The position numbers and the translations under genes are program-made. Of a stretch of DNA of 64,000 nucleotides, positions 34,220 through 43,385 are shown piece by piece. Position 1 is the stretch's first letter; the number at the start of each line of letters is the position of its first letter. The stretch comes from Embleya scabrispora (GTDB taxonomy: Bacteria > Actinomycetota > Actinomycetes > Streptomycetales > Streptomycetaceae). The notes under the pieces are model-generated. The model saw nothing but the letters and a program-made list of their open reading frames with translations. It made no database searches and was not told the origin of the DNA. The stretch is from the NCBI RefSeq assembly GCF_002024165.1, contig NZ_MWQN01000001.1, positions 3,389,365-3,453,364 on the forward strand. The letters run 5' to 3'.

Positions 34220-36370
34220 GTGATCGCTCGTCCCCTCCGGTTGCTGCTCGCCGTGCTTCCGGCGCTGATCGTGCTCGCGGCGCTGCCCGCGCGCGCCGGT
34301 GCCGCACCGGCCCGCGCGGCCGGCGCCGACCATGTCGTCCTGCTCGGGATCCCGGGGCTGAGCTGGGCCGACATCGACGACCGGGGCACCCCGGCGCTGG
34401 CCGCGCTGGCCGGTCGTTCGACCTCGGCCGCGATGTCGGTACGGACCGTGCATCCGCGCGCGTGTCCGGTCGACGGGTGGCTCACCACCGGCGCGGGGGC
34501 ACGCTCGACGGACAACCGGACCAGCGCGAAGAGCGCCGAGCCGTGTGCCGAACCGCTGCCGCCGACACTCGCCCCGGACGGGTCGGCGACCGTGCCGAAC
34601 ATGCGCGCGATCGTGAAGCGCAACGACTCGTTCGGCTACAACCCCCGGTTCGGGCAGGTCGCCGCCTCGGTCGCCGAGCACGGCGGGGCGGTCACCGCGG
34701 TCGGCCCCGGCGCGGCCTACGCGAGCGCGGACGCGACCGGTCGGGTGCGCGCCGACTACCGGCCGGACCCGGCCGCGGTGGACACCGCCCTGATCGAGCG
34801 CTCCGCGCTGACCCTGGTCGACCTCGGCGGCCTGACCGGCCCCGGGATCGCGCGCGCCGACCGGCTGCGGGCGGTGGATGCCCAGGTGGCCCGGATCGCC
34901 GCCCTGGCGCCGCCGCGCACCCAGCTCGTGGTGGCCGGCCTCGCCGACGACACCGGCACCCCGCACCTGCGCGCGCTGCTCGTGTCGGGCCCCGGCACCT
35001 CGGCCGGCCATCCCTTCGACTCCGGCTACCTGACCGCGACCTCGACCCGCGACGACGGCATGGTCCAGCTCACCGACCTGGCCCCGAGCCTGCTCGCGCC
35101 GCTGGGCATCGACGCGCCGAGCGAGCTGGTCGGCGCGGTGTACACGCGCGTCTCCGGAGCCTCCGGGCAAAGCGCGATCGACGAGTTGGGACTGTTCGAC
35201 GTCGGCGCGCAGGCGTCCCGCACGGTGCGCGAGGCCTGGTACTTCTTCACCTGGATCACCCTGCTGCCGCTGGTCTGCGCGGCGGTGGCGCTGTGGCTCG
35301 CGATCCGGTTCGGCCGCCGGGGACGCACCCGGGCGCGCGCCGCGGTGATACGCGCCGCGACCGGGATCGGGGTGTTCTTCGGCGCCATCCCCGGCGGGTC
35401 CTTCCTGGTCGGTCTGGTGCCATGGGAGAAGAGCGGCGACCCGGCGTGGACGCTGCTCGGGCTCACCGTGGCGTTCGCCGCCGTGCTGACCGCCGGCGCG
35501 CTGCTCGGTCCGTGGCGCCGGCATCCGTACGGCCCGGCCGGCGCGGTCGCCGCGGCCACTGCGGCAATCCTGGCGGGCGACGTGATGCTCGGCTCACCGC
35601 TCCAGATGAACACCCTGTTCGGGCTGTCCCCGCTGGTCGCGGGCCGTTTCTACGGCTTCGGCAACGTCGCCTGGACGATCTTCGCGATGGCCGTGGTGCT
35701 CGCCGTCGCGTGGCCGACGGCGCACCTGCTCGCGGCCGGCCGGCGGCGGGCGGCGGTCGTGGTGCTCTCGGTGGTCGGGGCGGCGGCGGTCCTGGCCGAC
35801 GGATGGCCCGCGTTCGGCAGCGACTTCGGCGGCGTGCTCGCGCTGATCCCCGGCCTGGCGGTGCTCGGCCTGCTGCTCACCGGCGCCCGGATCTCCTGGG
35901 GCAGGGTCGGCCTGGTCGCGCTCGGCGCGGTCGTGGTGATCGGCGTCATCGCGGTGCTGGACTGGCTGCGCCCGGCGGCGAGCCGCTCGCACCTGGGCCG
36001 ATTCGTCCAAGAGGTCGTCGACGGCGCCGCCGGCGACACGCTGCACCGCAAGGTGATGGGCAACCTGCACTCGTTCACCTCGCCGTTCACGCTGTTGATC
36101 CCGGTGGTGTTCGTCCTGCTCGTGCTCGCCGTGCGCGATCCGCTCACGTGGCGCGCACCGGCCCTGGCCCGGGCCTTCGCGGCGGTGCCGTGGCTGCGCT
36201 CGACGCTGATCGCGTGCTGGGTGACCGCGGTGGTCGGCTACGCGGTGAACGACTCCGGCATCCAGATCCCGGCGGTCGCGCTCACGATCGCGGCACCGCT
36301 GGCGATCGCGGTGATCGCGGCCGTGGAGGCCCGCCCCGAAGCCGTGGAGGCTCGCCCGCGCGTCGACTGA
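34220..36370 (+). CDS. Alkaline-phosphatase-like membrane protein
   Basis: 716 residues from GTG 34220. Signal peptide, then an extracellular domain of about 300 residues with the order VVLLGIPGLSWADID ... GTPALAALAGRSTSAAMS ... LVSGPGTSAGHPFDSGYLTATSTRDDGMVQLTDLAPSLL. This resembles the alkaline phosphatase/sulfatase superfamily, although key metal residues look incomplete. The second half has about nine membrane segments. It is a conserved Streptomyces protein of unknown role. The next gene, a glycosyltransferase, runs toward it and their 3' ends overlap by 89 bp. Confidence 0.82.
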   Translation: MIARPLRLLLAVLPALIVLAALPARAGAAPARAAGADHVVLLGIPGLSWADIDDRGTPALAALAGRSTSAAMSVRTVHPRACPVDGWLTTGAGARSTDNRTSAKSAEPCAEPLPPTLAPDGSATVPNMRAIVKRNDSFGYNPRFGQVAASVAEHGGAVTAVGPGAAYASADATGRVRADYRPDPAAVDTALIERSALTLVDLGGLTGPGIARADRLRAVDAQVARIAALAPPRTQLVVAGLADDTGTPHLRALLVSGPGTSAGHPFDSGYLTATSTRDDGMVQLTDLAPSLLAPLGIDAPSELVGAVYTRVSGASGQSAIDELGLFDVGAQASRTVREAWYFFTWITLLPLVCAAVALWLAIRFGRRGRTRARAAVIRAATGIGVFFGAIPGGSFLVGLVPWEKSGDPAWTLLGLTVAFAAVLTAGALLGPWRRHPYGPAGAVAAATAAILAGDVMLGSPLQMNTLFGLSPLVAGRFYGFGNVAWTIFAMAVVLAVAWPTAHLLAAGRRRAAVVVLSVVGAAAVLADGWPAFGSDFGGVLALIPGLAVLGLLLTGARISWGRVGLVALGAVVVIGVIAVLDWLRPAASRSHLGRFVQEVVDGAAGDTLHRKVMGNLHSFTSPFTLLIPVVFVLLVLAVRDPLTWRAPALARAFAAVPWLRSTLIACWVTAVVGYAVNDSGIQIPAVALTIAAPLAIAVIAAVEARPEAVEARPRVD

Positions 36371-37835
36371 CCAGCACCACAGCGACCAGGATCGCCGCGC
36401 CACCCCACGGGCCGACGGTGCCGCGCACGGTGCGCTGGAAGGTGTCCACCGCGTCCGGCAGCGGGACCACCCGGCCCGGGACGTAGGCGCACACCAGGAG
36501 CGTGGTGCGGGCCAGGAGCAGCCCGTCCAGCGCGGACGGGGCCAGCAGCACCAGCGGCGCCCACGCGGCCACGTCGTACCAGGGCAGGCTGTACGGGGTG
36601 GTGAGCAACCAGGCCAGGGACAACAGCGCGGCCGCGGCGGCGCTGTCGCGCAGGACGCCGTCCATCGCCGCGGGCCGGGCCCGGGCGGTGGTGCGGGCCA
36701 GCAGCCACACCACCAGCGCGCCCAGCACCCAGCCGAGCAGCCCGATCAGCGAGCGCGCCGTGTCGTGCCCGAAGGCGGCCTCCATCGGCTTCAGCACCAG
36801 CCGCAGCGGGACCGCGAGCGAGACCAGCTTCGTGTTCTCCCGCATCTGGTCGAACGCGCCGAGCCCGACCGGCAGATAGGTCGCCACCCCCACCGCGAGC
36901 GCCGAGCCGAGCAGCGCGGCGAGCGCGCGCGGCCGCCCGCGCAGCCCCCACGCGAGGGCGAGGACATACAGCCCGAGCGACACCTTCGCCGCGCAGGCCA
37001 GCCCGACCAGGACACCCGCGAGCACGGGCGAGCGGCGCACCGCGAGCAGCGCGCCCACCGCGAACACCAGCGCGAACGCGTCCAGATGGCCGGCGCCCAC
37101 CGCGACGAACAGCAGCAGCGGATTGAGCGACCACAGGATCGCCACCCGCGCCCGGGCCGTGCGATCCGGGCCGGCCGCCCGCTGGAGCAGCAGCCCGGTC
37201 AACACGAACGCCGCCGCGCCGAGCAGGGTCAGCACCAGCACGATCGTGTGCACCGAGGAGCCGCCGACCCGGGCGGCGAGCCACTGCTCGGCCGTGGCCA
37301 CCGGCCCGTACACCGACGGCACGTCCGTCCACGGCGCCTCGACCGCGCGGCCGACCGGATCGCCGTCGCGCACCAGCGTCGCGGCGGTGTCCCGATACGG
37401 GTCGCCCCCGCCCGCCGCGAGTCGGCCGTAGGCGGCGTAGACCAGGTGGTCGGCCGACCCCATCGGCGGCACGCACACCACCGCGAGCGCGGCCACCGCC
37501 CCGCCGACGGTGAGCCGACCCGGATCCGGCGCCCAGCCGCGCCCTAGTTCGCGCAGCGCCAGGCCCAGGCCGAGCGCGCCGAGCAGGGCCGACGCGAGCA
37601 GCAGCCCGGTGACCGTACCGGCGGCGGGACGGGCGGTGAACCGATACGGCGGCAGCCACGACGGCCCGCCCGGCAGCGGCGGCTGCGCGGCGGAGGGCCC
37701 GAGCAGCCCGGTCAGCACGAGCAGGCCGATCGCGAGCGCGCACAGGCCGAGCGCGATACACCCAAACGGGTGTTCCACGTGAAACATCGACCGCCGAGGT
37801 GCCCGGGTGGGCCGTGCGGTCACCGGTTCAGCCAC
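36282..37835 (-). CDS. MptB-like polyprenol-phosphate-mannose mannosyltransferase (GT-C)
   Basis: 517 residues from GTG 37835, which overlaps the GT2 gene end; ATG 37787 (MFHVEHPFG) is the alternative. About 12 membrane segments. First periplasmic loop carries GSADHLVYAAYGRLAAGG and the GT-C acidic motif region DPYRD, followed by PWTDVPSVYGP, as in alpha-1,6-mannosyltransferases MptA/MptB. Such enzymes build lipomannan-type glycolipids with polyprenyl-phosphate mannose, which a GT2 enzyme like its neighbour could supply. The cytoplasmic Arg/Pro tail of about 30 residues is antisense to the end of the convergent gene. A parS site covers the MFHVEH codons. Confidence 0.85.
   Translation of the reverse strand: MAEPVTARPTRAPRRSMFHVEHPFGCIALGLCALAIGLLVLTGLLGPSAAQPPLPGGPSWLPPYRFTARPAAGTVTGLLLASALLGALGLGLALRELGRGWAPDPGRLTVGGAVAALAVVCVPPMGSADHLVYAAYGRLAAGGGDPYRDTAATLVRDGDPVGRAVEAPWTDVPSVYGPVATAEQWLAARVGGSSVHTIVLVLTLLGAAAFVLTGLLLQRAAGPDRTARARVAILWSLNPLLLFVAVGAGHLDAFALVFAVGALLAVRRSPVLAGVLVGLACAAKVSLGLYVLALAWGLRGRPRALAALLGSALAVGVATYLPVGLGAFDQMRENTKLVSLAVPLRLVLKPMEAAFGHDTARSLIGLLGWVLGALVVWLLARTTARARPAAMDGVLRDSAAAAALLSLAWLLTTPYSLPWYDVAAWAPLVLLAPSALDGLLLARTTLLVCAYVPGRVVPLPDAVDTFQRTVRGTVGPWGGAAILVAVVLVSRRAGEPPRLRGGPPRPRSPRSPAVPRS
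37771..37786. promoter_or_regulatory. parS-like ParB-binding site
   Basis: TGTTCCACGTGAAACA has one mismatch to the 16-mer parS consensus TGTTTCACGTGAAACA and keeps the dyad centre. On the minus strand it encodes MFHVEH near the N-terminus of the mannosyltransferase. Confidence 0.75.
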
Positions 37836-38589
37836 GCCCGCGGATCGCCCCGGGCAGCGCCCCGGCCGCACCCCGCGCGGCCAACGCGCGGGCCACGTGC
37901 GCGTACTGCCGGGCCCGATGGCGCTGCGCGGCGAAGTCGGTGCCGGTGACCCGGTGGTGCAACTCGACCTCGACCTCCTGGACGGCGAACCCCTTGCGGA
38001 CCAGGTCGATGGTCAGCCCCGTCTCCACGCCGAACCCGTCGGCGAGCGGCAGCGCCGCCTCGAACGCCTCGCGGGTCAGGCAGCGCTGCCCGGACAGCGG
38101 CTGGGTCGCGGCGAACCCGCTGGCCCGGGCGATCCCGTCCCGGGCGGCGCGTACCACGAACCCGTGCCCGCCGCCGGCCCGCGCCTGCGGTGGCAACACC
38201 GCGATGGTCATCGCCGCCTTCCCGGCCCGTACCGGCTCGACCAGCGCCGCCGCGGCGGCGGCCGTACCCTCCAGGTCCGCGTCCAGGAACAGCAGGTGAC
38301 GCGGGTGTTCCCGGTCCTCGCGCAGGTCGATCGCGGCGACCACGGCGGCGCCGGTCTCCATCGCGCCGGCCTTGCCGCGATTGCGCCCGTGTCGGGCGAT
38401 CACCGCGCCGGCCGCCCGGGCGAGCCCGGCCGTGTCGTCCGCGGACCCGTCGTCCACCACCACCACCAGATCCACACCCACGATCGAGCGTGCCGCGTCG
38501 ACCGTGGCCGTGATCCGCCGTGCCTCGTCGTATGCCGGAATCACCACGGCCGTGTCGCCGGTCGGTGTGCCGGTCGTGTGCTCCGCCAT
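37828..38589 (-). CDS. Family 2 glycosyltransferase
   Basis: 253 residues. GT-A fold with AVVIPAYDEARRI at the start, VVVVDDGSADDTA (nucleotide Asp), HLLFLDADLEGT (DxD-like metal site) and QPLSGQRCLTRE near the acceptor side. It lacks membrane segments. It resembles dolichol/polyprenyl-phosphate sugar synthases or glucosyl-3-phosphoglycerate-type GT2 enzymes; linkage to the MptB-like gene (8-bp overlap) favours a role in making or using a lipid-linked sugar for envelope glycolipids. Confidence 0.88.
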   Translation of the reverse strand: MAEHTTGTPTGDTAVVIPAYDEARRITATVDAARSIVGVDLVVVVDDGSADDTAGLARAAGAVIARHGRNRGKAGAMETGAAVVAAIDLREDREHPRHLLFLDADLEGTAAAAAALVEPVRAGKAAMTIAVLPPQARAGGGHGFVVRAARDGIARASGFAATQPLSGQRCLTREAFEAALPLADGFGVETGLTIDLVRKGFAVQEVEVELHHRVTGTDFAAQRHRARQYAHVARALAARGAAGALPGAIRGRG

Positions 38590-39094
38590 GGCGGAATCCT
38601 ACGAGTCGCTCGCCATTGATCCGGATGCCGCGGGTTCCACCCGTACTGCCCAACGTCGCGGCGCGGCGGCGTGAAGGTCCGAGGGGATGGGGGTACAACG
38701 GAAGGGAGGCACATCGCGGGTATGCTCCAGGAGATCCTGTGATCGCGGTCTCGTGACATCTGCGGAACCTCCGAGGGCCGGCCGTTCGTCGTCCTCGGTG
38801 AGGAGTGCCGGCTCAGGCGCGGTGTCGATTCGGACGCGGTGCCGGCGCAGGCAGAGACCAACCGACCCAACCGCAGCGCAAACCGCAGCAACGGATGGCA
38901 CAACGGTCCGCTCGGGAGCCCCCATCTCCCGCCTCGGGACCGAGTCGCGAGGGCAACACCCGTACCGGGCGCCGTAATTCGCCACCCCTGCGCCACCTCG
39001 CGCCATGTGCCGCCAAGCGGCCTCGTCATGGTCGGCTGCGGAGTACCTGAGTATCACGCATAGTGCTTCCACGTTCACGGAAAGGAACGAGCGC
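38590..39094. other. 505-bp intergenic region before the prim-pol-like gene
   Basis: No gene with coding character on either strand. Just before the next gene are a direct repeat GAGTA-n3-GAGTA (39041-39053) and CATAGT (39059-39064), which may be part of its promoter. An A-rich ribosome site (GAAAGGAACGA) follows at 39080-39091. Confidence 0.5.
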
Positions 39095-39751
39095 ATGCTG
39101 CGCGAGATCCTCGGAAGACGACGGAGGGAACGCACCGCACTGATGTCGGCCGTGCTGACGTGTGCGAGATGGCGCTGGCCCGTGGTTCCCGGCGTCGGAT
39201 ACGACCGCTGGTCGGGCGTGTGTCGATGTGGTGCGACCGATTGCCGCGTGCCGGGCGCCCATCCGGGTGAACCTCCCCTGCTCGCGGCCACCTGTGACGA
39301 ACGTATGGCGCGTTGGTGGTGGCAGCAGTCACCGGACGCGTCGGTGATCCTGGCGACGGGTGGGCGGGTGGCGGCGTTGAGTGTGCCGTCGGAAGCCGGT
39401 GCCCGCTCGCTCGACCAACTCGCCCGGCTCGGTGTGCGTACCGGACCGGTCGTCGCCGCGCCGGGCCGCTACGCGTTCCTGGTGGAACCCTACGAGTTGG
39501 GCGAACTGGGTGATTTGCTGGACCGATACGGGCTCGATCGGTACGGCACCGTGCCCTCGACCCTGCGCTTCCACGGCGACGGCGGCTATCTCGCGCTGCC
39601 GCCGTCGCGGGTGCAGGGCGGCCAGTTGCGCTGGGCCCGACCACCGGCGCCGTCGGGTGATCCGACGGCGGGCGGGCCGTGGTTGCCCGCCGTGGCGGAC
39701 CTGGTCCGCACGCTGGTGGACACCTGCCAACACGCCGAGCCCAGAGCCTGA
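39095..39751 (+). CDS. Prim-pol-like protein lacking the catalytic acidic motif
   Basis: 218 residues from ATG 39095 (GAAAGGAAC upstream). It resembles the N-terminal domain of bifunctional primase/polymerases common in actinomycetes: ALMSAVLTCARWRWPVVPG, the Cys-rich CRCGATDCRVPGAHPGE, ARWWWQQSPDASVILATG. Where active enzymes have the D-x-D strand after TG, this one reads VAALSVPSEAG, so it is probably not a primase. Small proteins of this kind occur widely in Streptomyces, role unknown. The gene ends in a short tandem repeat. Confidence 0.75.
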   Translation: MLREILGRRRRERTALMSAVLTCARWRWPVVPGVGYDRWSGVCRCGATDCRVPGAHPGEPPLLAATCDERMARWWWQQSPDASVILATGGRVAALSVPSEAGARSLDQLARLGVRTGPVVAAPGRYAFLVEPYELGELGDLLDRYGLDRYGTVPSTLRFHGDGGYLALPPSRVQGGQLRWARPPAPSGDPTAGGPWLPAVADLVRTLVDTCQHAEPRA

Positions 39752-39829
39752 TCCGCAGAGCCCGATCCGTACAGCCCGATCCGTCCGAGCCCGACCCGTA
39801 CAGCCCGACCCGCGAAGCCCGACCCCGGG
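39743..39829. repeat. Six imperfect 13-16-bp tandem repeats
   Basis: Units of the form AGCCCGAYCCGTAC (for example at 39759-39786) follow each other six times from the last codons of the prim-pol-like gene into the gap to 39829. There is a strand bias of C over G. No obvious hairpin. The rest of the gap to 40013 shows only an AT-richer patch before the secreted-protein gene. Confidence 0.7.
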
Positions 39830-40013
39830 TGCGAAAAGGGCGCGCCGTCACGCGGTGGAGTGATCGTTGTGGCGTAACCGCAACATGTGGTGATCGCTGC
39901 ACGTCGTGGCGGCGCGATAGGCTCGGCGCGCCGATCATTCCGGCCCCGTTCCGCACCGAAGTCCCGCTCGTCGGGCCGGATGTGGGAGGGGGCTTCGCGC
40001 GCTAGGAGACACC

Positions 40014-40637
40014 ATGCAGCGCCCACGCACCGGTCACGTCCGCACCGTGGCCCTGGGCGCGGTCGTGGGCCTGTGCCTCGTCGTCCCGCTCGCCGCCGCA
40101 TCCGCGGATTCGGTGGGCCCGGACAAGGGCCGCCACACCGCCGACTCGGGGCCGAACACCCGCCCGAGCGCGAACAAGGCCGCCGATTTCGGCAACGGTA
40201 TCGCCGAGGGCGATCGTTCCGGCTCGGCCGGACTGCTCGAACTGCTCGGCGGCAAACCCACCGCGAAGTCCGGCACTCCGGCGGCCATTTCCCCGTCCGC
40301 AGGCACCGAGAGTGTGTGCGGCAAGGCGATCGACGGTCCCAAGGGCGTCCGTGCGCAGACCTGTGTCGAGCGCGACGGCTCGGAGGCCTGGGGCCGGGTC
40401 TACTACCGAAACCCCACACCCGACCCGCTGCTGCTGGTGATGAGCGTGCTCCAGCCCGGCGGCACCACGCTGCGGGTGACCTGCACGGTCGAGGCCAAGG
40501 ACACCGAGGGCCGCTGCGACGGCCCGCGCGTGCGTACGGCCAAGAGTCTCGACGGCTGGTCCGCGGTGGCCGAGTTGGCCTCCAAGGACGGCCTGAACAA
40601 GCTGCTCCGCTCGGGCTCGGCGACCGCTCAGCGCTGA
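40014..40637 (+). CDS. Secreted protein of unknown function
   Basis: 207 residues. Clear signal peptide (VALGAVVGLCLVVPLAAASA) and a polar mature part. A disordered stretch (about 33-90) precedes a small domain (about 95-195) with three to four cysteines: SVCGKAIDG, AQTCVERDG, VTCTVEAKDTEGRCDGP. The pattern suggests two disulfides in a beta sandwich. No family is recognised. GGAGACACC precedes the ATG. It stands alone between a prim-pol-like gene and the convergent MMPL gene. Confidence 0.75.
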   Translation: MQRPRTGHVRTVALGAVVGLCLVVPLAAASADSVGPDKGRHTADSGPNTRPSANKAADFGNGIAEGDRSGSAGLLELLGGKPTAKSGTPAAISPSAGTESVCGKAIDGPKGVRAQTCVERDGSEAWGRVYYRNPTPDPLLLVMSVLQPGGTTLRVTCTVEAKDTEGRCDGPRVRTAKSLDGWSAVAELASKDGLNKLLRSGSATAQR

Positions 40638-40906
40638 GCCGCGGCACCGCGACACGCCGGTCCGGCATTCCGCCGAATCCGACCGGGGCAGCGACCGACG
40701 AATGCGGAGAATTCACCGTGGAACGGGGGAAAATTCCCCGGTCGGTCGATGCGGAAAGCGCGCGCCGCGGAAGCGGGAAAAGACCCGGAAAATCGAAAGG
40801 CCCGGCCGCTGAAGACGGGGGATGCATCAGCGACCGAGCTGCTTCAAAGGTAACAACAAGCCGGCGGATCTCCAATCCGGGGCCCTCGTCGGCCGGTCGT
40901 GTCCGT

Positions 40907-40937
40907 GCCCGCACGCCCGTTTGCCGGGCGTGCGGGC
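40907..40937. terminator. 13-bp-stem terminator in the 40638-40985 gap
   Basis: GCCCGCACGCCCG, 5-nt loop, exact complement, then GATTTT on the plus side. It sits between the convergent secreted-protein and MMPL genes. The rest of the 348-bp gap is purine-rich from 40690 to 40830 and holds no gene that I can support. Confidence 0.8.
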
Positions 40938-40985
40938 GATTTTCGGGCCGGCGCCGATGCCGGCGCGCCGATCGGATCCGGTCCG

Positions 40986-43226
40986 CTATCGACCGGCCGG
41001 CACCATCTCCTCGCGCGGATCCTCCTTGGCGCCCGCCGAGTCGCCGACGGGCCGCTCGGGCGGATCCACGGCCACGTGCGGCAACACCCGGTCGAGCCAT
41101 CCGGGCAACCACCAGTTGGCGCGGCCGAGGAGATGCATCAGGGCGGGCACGAGCAACATGCGCAGGATGAACGCGTCCAGCGCGACCGCGCCCGCCAGGC
41201 CGAGCCCGGCCATCATCGCGCCGCGGTCGCCGCTGAGCACGAACGAGGAGAACACGAAGATCATGATGAGCGCGGCCGAGTTGATCACCCGCCCGGTACC
41301 GGCCTGACCCACGCGTACCGCCCGGGCGTTGTCGCCGGTGTGCAGCCACTCCTCGTGCATACGGCTGACCAGGAAGACCTGGTAGTCCATCGAGAGCCCG
41401 AACAGCAGCGGCAGCATGATGACCGGCAGGAAGGAGATGATCGGCCCCTCCTTGCCCAGCCCGAGCAGGTCCATCCCCCAGCCCCACTGGAAGATCGCGA
41501 CCAGCAGGCCGAACGACGCGCACGCGGCGATCAGGTTCATCAGCGCGGCGGTCAGCGGTACCAGCAGGCTGCGGAAGGCGATCAGCATCAGCAGCGCGCC
41601 CAGTCCCACGATCAGGGCGATGAACCCCGGCATGCGGTCGCCGACCACGGCGGCGAAGTCCTTCTGCAGCGCGGTCTCGCCGCCGATGTGCACCTTCAGC
41701 GTGCTGCCCTCGGCGGCGGTGGGCACGGTGCGCTCGCGCAGGGTGTCGATCAGCTTGTCGGTGGCCTCGGCCTGCGGCGAGGTCGACGGCACGACCTGAA
41801 TGGCCCGGGTCTCGGCGGCGAGGCCGCCGGCGTCGGCGGGCACCGGCGCCTCGACCACGCGCACCACGCCGGGGGTGCGGCGGACGTCGGCGATCAGCGT
41901 GTCCAGCGCCTGCCGGTCCCGCGGACCGTGCAGCTCGGCGACCATCAGCAGCGGGCCGTTGAAGCCCGGACCGAAGCCCTCGGCGAGCATGTCGTAGGCC
42001 TGCCGCACGGTCTGGGAAGTGGGTTGATTGCCCTGGTCGTTGGCGCCGAGCCGCAGCGACAGGGCCGGGATCGCCAGCAGCCCCATGACCACCAGCGCGA
42101 CCAGCCCCAGGGTGCGGGGGCGACGCTGCACCAGGCGGGCCCAGCGGGCGGCGGTGCGCCCGACCTCCTCGCTCGGCAGGGCACCGCCGGCCGCCGACCG
42201 CTCGGCCGACTGTCGACGTTCGCGGCGGCTGAGCACACGCGGGCCGAGCAGGCCGAGCAGCGCGGGCAGCAGGGTGGAGGAGGCGAGCACGGTGAGCACC
42301 ACGACGAGCGTGGTGCTGATCGCGATGCCGTCGAACAGGGTGATGTCGACGGTGAACAGCGCCAGCAGCGCGATGCATACCGTGCCGCCGGCGAACACCA
42401 CGGCCCGGCCCGAGGTGTCCAGCGCCCGTACCGCGGCCTCCTCGGGAGAAAGCCCGGCCTTGAGGCCGTTGCGATGCCGCGTCACGATGAACAGGGCGTA
42501 GTCGATGCCCACGCCGAGACCGATCAGGCTGCCCAGCAGTGTCGCGGTCTCGGGGATGTCGGTGACGTGGCTGAGCAGGATCACCGACGCGATCCCGGTG
42601 CCGACCGCGAACACCCCGCTGATCAGCGGGAGCAGCATCGCGAACAGGGATCCGAAGGCGAGGAAGAGGATGACGCCCGCCGCGACCACACCCACCGTCT
42701 CGGCGAGTCCGGCCGGCGGTTCCTGGGCGGCCTCGATCGCGGGCCCGCCGAGTTCGACGCGCAGTCCGGGCGCCCGAGCCGCCTCGGCGCGCTCGATCAG
42801 GTCCTCGAGATTCCCGGTCTCCAGCTCGAACTGCTGCTTGACGAAGGTGACCTGGGCGAACGCGATCCGGCCGTCCTTGCTGACCTGGGCGGCGCCCTCC
42901 GCGTCGTACGGACCGACCACACGGCCGACGTCGGGCATCCGCGCGATGTCGGCCAGCAGCGCGGTCATCCGGTCGCGGACCGCGGCGTCGTGCACGCTGC
43001 CCCGCTCGGTCTGCCACACCACGTTGTCCACATCGCCGGACGCGTCGGGAAAGGCCTTTTGCAGGCGCTCGTACGCGGTCGACGACTCGGTCCCGGGGAT
43101 CTTGAACACGTTGGAGTACGCGCTGCCCGCGGCCGCGCTCGCCGCGACCGTGCCGAACAGCGCGGCCGCCCACAGCAGCAGCACCGTCCACCGGTGTTTG
43201 AGACACCATCGCGCCCAGGCCGCCAT
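40986..43226 (-). CDS. MMPL/RND-type membrane exporter
   Basis: 746 residues, two repeats of one plus five membrane segments with large extracytoplasmic loops after TM1 and TM7. The start MAAWARWCLKHRWTVLLLW at 43226 is typical. Conserved parts: GLGVGIDYALFIVTRHRNGL in the first half and LFGLSMDYQVFLVSRMHEEW in the second, with the proton-relay Asp-Tyr pairs. Family members move lipids or drugs across the membrane of actinomycetes. It is divergent from a two-component system, which is the likely regulator. Confidence 0.92.
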   Translation of the reverse strand: MAAWARWCLKHRWTVLLLWAAALFGTVAASAAAGSAYSNVFKIPGTESSTAYERLQKAFPDASGDVDNVVWQTERGSVHDAAVRDRMTALLADIARMPDVGRVVGPYDAEGAAQVSKDGRIAFAQVTFVKQQFELETGNLEDLIERAEAARAPGLRVELGGPAIEAAQEPPAGLAETVGVVAAGVILFLAFGSLFAMLLPLISGVFAVGTGIASVILLSHVTDIPETATLLGSLIGLGVGIDYALFIVTRHRNGLKAGLSPEEAAVRALDTSGRAVVFAGGTVCIALLALFTVDITLFDGIAISTTLVVVLTVLASSTLLPALLGLLGPRVLSRRERRQSAERSAAGGALPSEEVGRTAARWARLVQRRPRTLGLVALVVMGLLAIPALSLRLGANDQGNQPTSQTVRQAYDMLAEGFGPGFNGPLLMVAELHGPRDRQALDTLIADVRRTPGVVRVVEAPVPADAGGLAAETRAIQVVPSTSPQAEATDKLIDTLRERTVPTAAEGSTLKVHIGGETALQKDFAAVVGDRMPGFIALIVGLGALLMLIAFRSLLVPLTAALMNLIAACASFGLLVAIFQWGWGMDLLGLGKEGPIISFLPVIMLPLLFGLSMDYQVFLVSRMHEEWLHTGDNARAVRVGQAGTGRVINSAALIMIFVFSSFVLSGDRGAMMAGLGLAGAVALDAFILRMLLVPALMHLLGRANWWLPGWLDRVLPHVAVDPPERPVGDSAGAKEDPREEMVPAGR

Positions 43227-43385
43227 AGTCGATTCCTTTCTCGTGCGGGCCTCGCGGCCCGGTCGTGCGTCCTGGGCCCAGACTGGTTCGGCGCGGCGGG
43301 GCGCCCGGCGGGCGCGTGGTCGACTCACAGGAAGCTCTCAAGCTGTCCCATGGGGTTCCGCAAACTTCCCCCGGATACTGGGCAC

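Noticed and set aside
40830-40905. Possible tRNA or small RNA around the GGATCTCCAATCC loop
   Set aside because: The stem-loop recalls an anticodon arm but there are no acceptor, D or T arms, so no tRNA can be folded.
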